A stretch of DNA of 64,000 nucleotides from Streptomyces sp. NBC_01549 (GTDB lineage Bacteria > Actinomycetota > Actinomycetes > Streptomycetales > Streptomycetaceae), in assembly GCF_026339955.1 (NCBI RefSeq), contig NZ_JAPEPW010000001.1, positions 7,275,001 through 7,339,000 on the forward strand, read 5' to 3'. Under the pieces are notes generated by a model. It had not been told where the DNA came from. It saw nothing but the letters and a program-made list of their open reading frames with translations, and ran no database searches. Both the position numbers and the translations under genes were made by a program. Within the stretch, counting starts at the first letter, position 1; each line of letters starts with the position of its first letter. This document shows positions 57,397 through 64,000 of this stretch, piece after piece.

Positions 57397-60300
57397 TCAT
57401 GTGGTCCTTCCTCGGGCCGGAGCGAGTGCGTCGATCCAGTCGCGGACGGCCCGGGACGTCGTCGGGGCGTTCTCCTCGAGCACGCCGAGATGGCTGCCGG
57501 GGGTGTCCACAGTGTCGTGGGGGAGCGGCCAGGACGACCGCCACCGCTCCGGCATGTCCGGCAGTGGCTCGGTGGCGCGCACCAACAGCGTGGGGACCTG
57601 GGTGGATCGAGGATGCCAGCCGCGGAACATGCGGGTGTACGCGCCCAGCGACAGCAGCGTCAGATCGTCCACCGCGGTGTCGAACCGCTCGCCGACGGCC
57701 AGTGGCATCCGGGCGGGCATCGCGAGCAGCCAGGGCTCGGCCTCCCGATCGGGGGTGACGTGGTACGAGTCCACCAGCACGAGTCCGGCCGGGGGCGCAC
57801 CGTCGGCTGCCAGGCGGGCGGTGACCGCGTGGGCGGCCGAACCGCCCATGGAGTGGCCCACGACGACGTAGGGGCGATCGCCGAGATACCGCCGGACGGT
57901 CGTGGCGTGCAGTTCGGCCAGGGTCCCGAGGTCTCGCGCCACGGCGGCTCCGGTGTCGACGCCGGGGTGCCGCAGCTCGATGACGTCCCGCTCGCCGTCG
58001 AAACGGCGGGCGAGCCCCGCGTACCAGGGCCGACCGAGGTGGGTGGCGAAGCCGGGAACGCAGACGAGAGCCGGACCGCCCGCCCCGGAGGCCAGTCGCC
58101 ACGGCGGTATCGCGTGCCGGGCGGCGTCGTCGTGGCCGAAGGTGGGTGCGGCGAGGGAAGCGCTCACCAGGAGGTGCATGGCGGAGACGACGTCGCCCGT
58201 TTCGCAGACCTGCCGATAGAGGGTCGGCAGCGACATGCCGGTTCCGCGGCGGCGCTCAACCGGCGGGACGGTGGTCCCCGGGGAAGCCGGACCGGCGGAC
58301 TGCGCTGACTCGGGCTGGGCAGCGCCCGCGGGTTGCACGGGTTGCACGGGTTGCATGGGTTGCACAGGTTGCACGGGTTGCACGGGGGAGGCGGGGCGGA
58401 GGGCGGGTTCATGACGCCGATCGCCCTCCGGTGGCGCGGCGGCAGCGGCATCGTCGGCCAGGACGCCGCTGAGCTCGGCGTACACGTGATCCGCGAGCCG
58501 CTCCGCGGTCGGCCAGTCGTACGCGACGGTGGCCGCCAGCGGGATCCCGGTCAGCAGGCTCAGCCGGTTGCGCAGCAGGACGCTCATCAGCGAGTCGAGG
58601 CCCAGGTCCGGGAAGTCCCTGTCGACGGCGTCGGCTTGGGTATGACCGAGTACCGCGGCGACCTCGGCGCGGACCAGGCCCACCAGTGCGGGCGCCCGCT
58701 CGGACGGAGGTAGCGCCGCAAGGCGGTCCCGCCAGGCCCCGGCGACGCCGTCCGGCTCCGCCGTCCCGCTCGGTACCCCGTTCGCCCCCGTGGGCGAGGC
58801 CGTCCGCCGGTCGGGGCGCAGCAGCCCGCGCAACGGCGGCGGAACGGGTGTCCCGGCCGGCAGCGCTCCCGGCGAGCGGTCCAGCGGCAGCGGTGCGAGG
58901 ACCGGCTCCCCGCACCCGAGCGCGGCGTCGAACAGTGCCAGGGCCTGTTCCGGGGAGACCGCACGCACCGCCCCGCCGTGAACCCGGCCCGCGCGCGTCG
59001 CCATTCCGTCGTCGTCGGCCCAAGGGCCCCAGACCAGGGACAGCGCGGGGAGGCCGAGAGCGGCGCGGTGACGGGCCAGGGCGTCCAGGAAGGAGTTCGC
59101 CGCCGCGTAGTTGGCCTGGCCGGGGTTGCCGAGCAGCCCGGCGGCCGAGGAGAACAGCACGAAGTGCGACAGGGGCAGGTCCTTCGTGAGGTCGTGCAGA
59201 TGCCAGGCAGCGTCGGCCTTCGGCCGCAGTACGGCCGTCAGCCGCTCGGACGTCATCGCCTCCAGCACGCCGTCGTCCAGGACCCCGGCCGTGTGCACGA
59301 CGGCGCTGAGGTCGGGCCCGAACTCCTTGATGAGGGCGGCCAGCCGACTTCGCTCGGCGGTGTCGCAGGCCACCAGGTCCACCCGCGCCCCCGCTCCCTC
59401 GAGCTCAGCGCGCAGCGCCTGCGCCCCCGGCGCCCGCTCTCCGCGCCGACTGGCGAGCACGAGATGCCGTACCCCGTGCCGATCGACCAGATGCCGGGCC
59501 AGCAGCGCGCCCAGGGATCCGGTGCCGCCGGTGATCAGGACGGTGCCCCGGCCGAGGGAGCCGTCCGTCGCCCCCCCGGGCGTGGCCGCCAGCCGGGGGA
59601 CACTCAACAGTCCTTCCCGGATGGCCAGTTGGGGTTCGCCTGTGGAGAGGGCGGCAGGAAGCAGCCGTAGCGACTCGGGCCGGCCGTCCACATCCACGAG
59701 CGTGAGGCGCCCGGGGTACTCGGCCTGCGCGGTCCGCAGCAGCCCCCAGACCGTCGCGGCCGGCAGGTCCGGTGTCACATCGGCGGCGCCGCGCGTGACC
59801 ACGGCCAGCCGCCCGGAACCGGCGAGCCGCGCACGCAGCAGATCCAGTGCCCGTACGGTCAGCGCGTGGGCCGCGACGGCGGGGTCGGTCCCCTCGTCGG
59901 CACGGGCCGACAAGGACACCACGACCACCTCCGGAGCGTCCGCGGACCCGGACGCCATGTCCCTCTGCGGCAGGAACGCGGCCAGCCCCAGGTCGTCGGG
60001 TTCCCCCACCGCGACGGCGGGTCCCTCGCCGACAGCCGGAACACCGGTCCACCGCGGCCTGTACAGCTCTCCGACCGGGGCGACACCCGCCTGCGGCACC
60101 GGTCGTGTCGTCATCGATTCCAGCCGGGCCACGGGCGCGCCCGAGGGCGTGGCGAGGTCGAGGCCGACCGTGTCCGGGCCGGTGTTCCTGATGCGCACGC
60201 GCAGTGCCGTGGCCCCGGTCGCGCGCAGTGTCAGGCCCTGCCAGGCGAACGGCAGCCGGGCCGGTCCGGAGGGCGGCTCGGCAAGCAGTCCCGCGTGCAG

Positions 60301-63300
60301 GGCGGCATCCAGCAGCGCTGGGTGGAGCGCGTGACGCCGGGCATCCGGGAGCGACACTGGGCCGACCTCGGCGAACAGTTCCTTGCCACGCCGCCACAGG
60401 GCCGTGACGCCACGGAACGCCGGTCCGTACGCGAGACCGGTGGCGGCCAGCCGTTCGTAGGCGCCGGTGAGATCCACGGGCGTGGCATCCGGCGGTGGCC
60501 ACGCGGCGAGCGAGGCCGGGCGCTCCAGGGCACCTGGAACCGCCGGTCCGAGGCGACCGGTCGCATGGTGCGTCCAGGCGCCGAGCGCACCGGACTCCTC
60601 CGGTCGCGCGTACACGTCCGCCGTGCGCCGTCCGGCGCCGTCCGGCTCTCCCAGGGCCACCTGGACCTGGATCCGCTCGTCGCCGGCGGCGGGGAGGAAC
60701 AGCGGCGTCAGAAGGGCGAGATCCTCCAGTACGGCGAGACCGCACGCGTCGCCCGCATGGAGCACGAGGTCGGCGAACGCGGCCCCGGGCACCAGGGTGT
60801 GTCCGCCCACGACGTGATCGCGCAGCCACGGCTGGGCCGCGCCGGACAGCCGGCCACCGCACAGGACACGTTCCGTCCCTGGCACGGTGACCGTCTGCGT
60901 GAGCAGCGGATGACCGGAAACGGCTGCCGCGTCGGTGACGGTCTCGGACAGCCAGTAGCGCTGCCGCTGGAAGGGATAGGTCGGCAGGTCGACCCGGCGG
61001 GCACCGCTGTCCGCGTACACCCGGGGCCAGTCCACCGGCACACCGTGGACGTGGAGTTGACCGAGCATGTCGAACAGCGTCAGCGGCTCGGGGGCACCCC
61101 GCCGGGCGGCGGCCGCGAACAGCAGGTCCTCGCCGCTCTCGGCCAGACCCGTCGTGGCCTGGGCCGTGAGGTGCGCGTCCGGCCCGATCTCGGCGAACGC
61201 GGTCACCCGCCCGTCGTACGCCAGCCAGCGCACGGCGTCCCCGAACCGTACGGCCTCGCGGGCGTGCCGTACCCAGTACTCGGCCGACCGCAGCTCGTCC
61301 GCGGCGGCAGGACGTCCCGTCAACCCGGACAGCACCGGGATGCGGGGCTGACCGTACGTCAATCCGCCTGCGACACGGCCGAATTCGGCGAGCATCGGCT
61401 CCATCAGCGCGGAGTGGAAGGCGTGGCTGACCCGCAGCCGGACGGTACGGCGTCCGCGCTCGGCGAAGCGCTGAGCGAGCGCGAGGACGGGCCCCTCCAC
61501 ACCGGAGACCACGACCGCGCGCGGGCCGTTCACGGCCGCGACCGCGGTCCCGTCGGTCAGCTCACGGATCACCTCCGCCTCGGTGGCGTCGAGCGCCACC
61601 ATGGCGCCGCCCTCAGGCAGTTCCCGCATCAACCGACCCCGGGCCGCCACCAGTTCGACGGCGTCCCGCTCGGACAGGATGCCCGCGGCGTGCGCCGCCG
61701 CCAGCTCCCCGATCGAATGTCCGGCCAGGAAGTCCGGCCGTACGCCCCAGGACTCCAGCAGGCGGAAGACGGACACCTCGAACGCGAACAGGGCCGCCTG
61801 GGCGAAGTCCGTGCGATCCAGCAGCGCGCTCTCGTCGGCGTGCCGGAGCACCGAGCGCAACGGGCGTTCCACGTGCGCGTCGAAGCGGTCGCACAAGGCG
61901 TTGAAGGTGTCGGAGAAGACCGGGAAGGCCTCGGACAACTCCCCTCCCATGCCTGGGCGTTGGGCGCCCTGACCGGTGAACAGCAGGGCCGAACGGCCGG
62001 CGGAGTACGCCGTGCGCGGCGCGGTGGTCGCCGCCAGCGCGTCCAGGGCGCTCAGCGTCCCCGCGCGGTCGTCGGCGGCGACGGCGGCCCGGTGGGGGAG
62101 CGCGACCCGGGCGGTGGCATGGGTGAACGCCACGTCGATCGGGGCGAGTTCGGGACGCTCCCGCAGTGCGGCCGCGGTCCGTGCGGCCTGGGCCCGCAGA
62201 GCGGCCGGGCTCGCTGCGGAGAGCAGCAGCGGTGGTGCCGCCGCGCCGCGACGGGACGGCGCCTCGACGACCGTGCTCGCCTCGGCCTCTTCCAGGATCA
62301 CGTGCGCGTTGGTCCCGCCGATGCCGAACGCCGACACCGCGGCCCGTCGCGGACGCCCGGCCACGGGCCGCCACTCCTCCTCCTGGGACAGCAGCCGGAC
62401 GGCGCCCGACGACCAGTCCACCCGAGGCGACGGCTCGTCGGCGTGCAACGTTCGAGGGAGCCGTCCGTGGTGCATCGCCAGTACGGTCTTGATGACACCG
62501 CCCACGCCGGCCGCGGCCTGGGTGTGCCCGAGGTTGGACTTCAGCGAGCCCAGCCGCAGTGGGCGCCCGTCGGGCCGGCCCTGTCCGTACGTGTCCAGGA
62601 GTGCCCGTGCCTCGATCGGATCGCCGAGCGCGGTGCCCGTGCCGTGCGCCTCCACCACGTCGACATCCGCCGGGGACAACCCCGCGTCGGCGAGCGCCGA
62701 ACGGATCACCCGTTGCTGCGCAGGCCCGTTGGGGGCGGTCAGCCCGTTGGACGCGCCGTCGGAGTTGACGGCCGAGCCGCGCAGTACGGCCAGCACCGGA
62801 TGCCCGTTGCGCCGTGCGTCGGACAGTCGCTCCAACAGGACCAGACCCACGCCCTCGCCCCAGGCGGTGCCGTCGGCCGCCGCGGAGAAGGGTTTGCAGC
62901 GCCCGTCCGGAGCCAGCCCGCGCAGCCTGCTGAACGCGACGAACGGGCCGGGCGAGGCCATGACCGTGACCCCGCCCGCGACGGCCAGCGAGCACTCGCC
63001 GTCGCGCAGGGACCGTAGGGCCGAATGCATCGCCACCAGCGAGGACGAACACGCGGTGTCCACGGTCACGGCGGGCCCGCGCAGCCCCAGCGTGTACGCG
63101 ATCCGCCCGGAGGCGACGCTGCCCGCCGAGCCGAGGGCGAGATGAGCCTCCAGCTCGTGTCCGCCGCGACTCAGGAGACGGCGCCCGTAGTCGGCGTGCA
63201 TCACGCCGACGAAGACACCGGTGTCGCTGCCGCGCAGCCCCGACGCGTCGAGCCCCGCGCGTTCCAGCAGCTCCCAGGCGGTCTCCAGCAGCAGCCGTTG

Positions 63301-64000
63301 CTGCGGATCGGTGGCCAGGGCCTCGCGCGGCGACATGTTGAAGAAGGCCGCGTCGAAGTCGGCCGGCCGGCGCAGGAAGCCGCCCCTGCGGGTGATGGAG
63401 GTGCCCAGCCGGTCGGGGTCGGGATCGTACAAGGCGGCCGTGTCCCAGCCACGGTCGGTGGGGAAGTCCGAGGTCGCGTCGGTGCCGTCCGCGACGAGCC
63501 GCCACAGATCCTCCGGGGACTCAACGCCCCCCGGGTAGCGGCACGCCATGGCCACGACGGCGATGGGCTCCCTGGGCTCGACGCGGGGCCCGCCGCCGGA
63601 CGTGCGCGCGGGCCTGGGCCGAATGTCGCAGTGCAGCGCTTCGCGCACCAGGTCCGCCGCGGCCGCCGGTGTCGGATGGTCGAACACCAGTGTCGCGGGC
63701 AGCTCGAGCCCGGTGGCCGTGCCCAGACGGTCACGCAGCAGCACACCGCCGAGCGAGGTGAGTCCCTGGGCCATGAAGGGCAGTTCGGGATCGAGGGACT
63801 GCGCGGGGACGTCGAGCGCGCGGGCGGTCTCCTCGAGTACCACTTCCAGTACGGCGTCGGACGCGGCCGCGAGCCGCTCGCGCAGCGCCGTGGACGCGGT
63901 CGTGCGTTCGGCGGCGAGCCGCTCCGTCAACTGCTCGGCGAGCGCGGACCGGACGATCTTGCCAGACGGGGTACGGGGGATGGCAGCGGCCGGGTAGATC
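57397..64000 (-). CDS. type I polyketide synthase, AL-ACP-KS-AT-DH-KR-ACP-TE, 5' end outside the window
   Basis: About 2,200 residues are visible; the frame stays open to the edge, where IPRTPSGKIVRSALAEQL is the A10 end of an acyl-AMP ligase loading domain. Residue numbers count from 63930. ACP1 has Ser in GLTSLGG. KS (about 118-545) has VDTACSSSLVAMHSALRSL, VVEAHGTGTALGDP and SLKSNLGHTQAAAGV. AT has GHSIGE (about 738) and SHAFHS (about 837), predicting malonyl-CoA. DH has HVVGGHTLVP (about 1042) and LLDAALHA, both complete. KR has ITGGTGSLGALLARHL and HTAGVLDDGVLEAM (LDD, B-type). ACP2 has GLDSLMS. TE has VVGHSMGGSAAHAV and PGSHLGVLEE. No ER. One extension giving an alkene, then release by the TE. 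Confidence 0.93.
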   Translation of the reverse strand, partial: IYPAAAIPRTPSGKIVRSALAEQLTERLAAERTTASTALRERLAAASDAVLEVVLEETARALDVPAQSLDPELPFMAQGLTSLGGVLLRDRLGTATGLELPATLVFDHPTPAAAADLVREALHCDIRPRPARTSGGGPRVEPREPIAVVAMACRYPGGVESPEDLWRLVADGTDATSDFPTDRGWDTAALYDPDPDRLGTSITRRGGFLRRPADFDAAFFNMSPREALATDPQQRLLLETAWELLERAGLDASGLRGSDTGVFVGVMHADYGRRLLSRGGHELEAHLALGSAGSVASGRIAYTLGLRGPAVTVDTACSSSLVAMHSALRSLRDGECSLAVAGGVTVMASPGPFVAFSRLRGLAPDGRCKPFSAAADGTAWGEGVGLVLLERLSDARRNGHPVLAVLRGSAVNSDGASNGLTAPNGPAQQRVIRSALADAGLSPADVDVVEAHGTGTALGDPIEARALLDTYGQGRPDGRPLRLGSLKSNLGHTQAAAGVGGVIKTVLAMHHGRLPRTLHADEPSPRVDWSSGAVRLLSQEEEWRPVAGRPRRAAVSAFGIGGTNAHVILEEAEASTVVEAPSRRGAAAPPLLLSAASPAALRAQAARTAAALRERPELAPIDVAFTHATARVALPHRAAVAADDRAGTLSALDALAATTAPRTAYSAGRSALLFTGQGAQRPGMGGELSEAFPVFSDTFNALCDRFDAHVERPLRSVLRHADESALLDRTDFAQAALFAFEVSVFRLLESWGVRPDFLAGHSIGELAAAHAAGILSERDAVELVAARGRLMRELPEGGAMVALDATEAEVIRELTDGTAVAAVNGPRAVVVSGVEGPVLALAQRFAERGRRTVRLRVSHAFHSALMEPMLAEFGRVAGGLTYGQPRIPVLSGLTGRPAAADELRSAEYWVRHAREAVRFGDAVRWLAYDGRVTAFAEIGPDAHLTAQATTGLAESGEDLLFAAAARRGAPEPLTLFDMLGQLHVHGVPVDWPRVYADSGARRVDLPTYPFQRQRYWLSETVTDAAAVSGHPLLTQTVTVPGTERVLCGGRLSGAAQPWLRDHVVGGHTLVPGAAFADLVLHAGDACGLAVLEDLALLTPLFLPAAGDERIQVQVALGEPDGAGRRTADVYARPEESGALGAWTHHATGRLGPAVPGALERPASLAAWPPPDATPVDLTGAYERLAATGLAYGPAFRGVTALWRRGKELFAEVGPVSLPDARRHALHPALLDAALHAGLLAEPPSGPARLPFAWQGLTLRATGATALRVRIRNTGPDTVGLDLATPSGAPVARLESMTTRPVPQAGVAPVGELYRPRWTGVPAVGEGPAVAVGEPDDLGLAAFLPQRDMASGSADAPEVVVVSLSARADEGTDPAVAAHALTVRALDLLRARLAGSGRLAVVTRGAADVTPDLPAATVWGLLRTAQAEYPGRLTLVDVDGRPESLRLLPAALSTGEPQLAIREGLLSVPRLAATPGGATDGSLGRGTVLITGGTGSLGALLARHLVDRHGVRHLVLASRRGERAPGAQALRAELEGAGARVDLVACDTAERSRLAALIKEFGPDLSAVVHTAGVLDDGVLEAMTSERLTAVLRPKADAAWHLHDLTKDLPLSHFVLFSSAAGLLGNPGQANYAAANSFLDALARHRAALGLPALSLVWGPWADDDGMATRAGRVHGGAVRAVSPEQALALFDAALGCGEPVLAPLPLDRSPGALPAGTPVPPPLRGLLRPDRRTASPTGANGVPSGTAEPDGVAGAWRDRLAALPPSERAPALVGLVRAEVAAVLGHTQADAVDRDFPDLGLDSLMSVLLRNRLSLLTGIPLAATVAYDWPTAERLADHVYAELSGVLADDAAAAAPPEGDRRHEPALRPASPVQPVQPVQPMQPVQPVQPAGAAQPESAQSAGPASPGTTVPPVERRRGTGMSLPTLYRQVCETGDVVSAMHLLVSASLAAPTFGHDDAARHAIPPWRLASGAGGPALVCVPGFATHLGRPWYAGLARRFDGERDVIELRHPGVDTGAAVARDLGTLAELHATTVRRYLGDRPYVVVGHSMGGSAAHAVTARLAADGAPPAGLVLVDSYHVTPDREAEPWLLAMPARMPLAVGERFDTAVDDLTLLSLGAYTRMFRGWHPRSTQVPTLLVRATEPLPDMPERWRSSWPLPHDTVDTPGSHLGVLEENAPTTSRAVRDWIDALAPARGRTT
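58331..58384 (-). repeat. six 9-bp repeats in the PKS ACP-TE linker
   Basis: Six near-identical GGTTGCACG units (one CATG, one CACA variant) encode VQPVQPVQPMQPVQPVQP on the minus strand, between ACP2 and the thioesterase (about residues 1850-1867). A flexible linker; the repeat number is likely to vary by slippage. Confidence 0.9.

Overview
The window reads as chromosomal DNA of a Streptomyces or close relative. The evidence is very high GC at third codon positions, frequent GTG and TTG starts, many GTGA/ATGA start-stop overlaps, a LAL-type LuxR regulator, several SpoIIE-type phosphatase genes and a modular type I polyketide synthase. I saw no rRNA, tRNA or CRISPR array.

The left half (1-31.5 kb) is an accessory region in decay. 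Reading from the left: a fused hydrolase/PP2C remnant; two tandem copies of an unrecognised 240-residue protein family (one with an internal stop); two broken alpha/beta-hydrolases; a LAL regulator that has lost its Walker A; a NicO-transporter tail; and a tannase-family gene with two stops and at least two frameshifts. Next come a broken flavin reductase-hydrolase pair joined to an IS3-like remnant, then a D-2-hydroxyacid dehydrogenase split by a clean 1,519-bp ISL3-family element. Remnants of a quinone oxidoreductase and of a second ISL3 transposase follow. Between 15.6 and 28.5 kb lies a better preserved metabolic block: an integral membrane protein coupled to malic enzyme, enoyl-CoA hydratase, two hydrolases, a second flavin reductase, a truncated ketopantoate reductase, two divergent MBL-fold hydrolases, a CGNR regulator, a frameshifted quinone oxidoreductase and a HEAT-repeat pair. 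A PAP2 phosphatase and a broken TPR protein close this part.

From 31.6 to 57.3 kb most genes are intact and look like ordinary chromosomal genes. The most striking set is a three-gene overlapping operon (32.2-35.6 kb): a UBP-type zinc finger, a cyclic-nucleotide-domain histidine kinase, and a response regulator fused to a thioredoxin-reductase-like flavoprotein without its redox cysteine pair. Around it are a DUF4032 kinase-like protein, an amidohydrolase truncated beside an IS701-family element, an N-formylglutamate amidohydrolase, a cyclic-nucleotide-domain protein, and a 901-residue SpoIIE phosphatase carrying its own sensor and ATPase domain. Further right are an MFS exporter with a divergent ArsR-like regulator, two VOC proteins, an aminotransferase class V protein, an ABCG-type exporter and an unusual acyltransferase-toroid fusion.

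The right end enters a biosynthetic locus: a flavin monooxygenase resembling polyether epoxidases, an M23 peptidase, and the 3' part of a type I PKS (AL-ACP-KS-AT-DH-KR-ACP-TE) that runs off the window.

All domain calls were read from the translated sequence by eye; no database search was run. Several frameshifts are single-base changes that could be sequencing errors. The four in-frame stop substitutions and the IS insertions are harder to explain that way.
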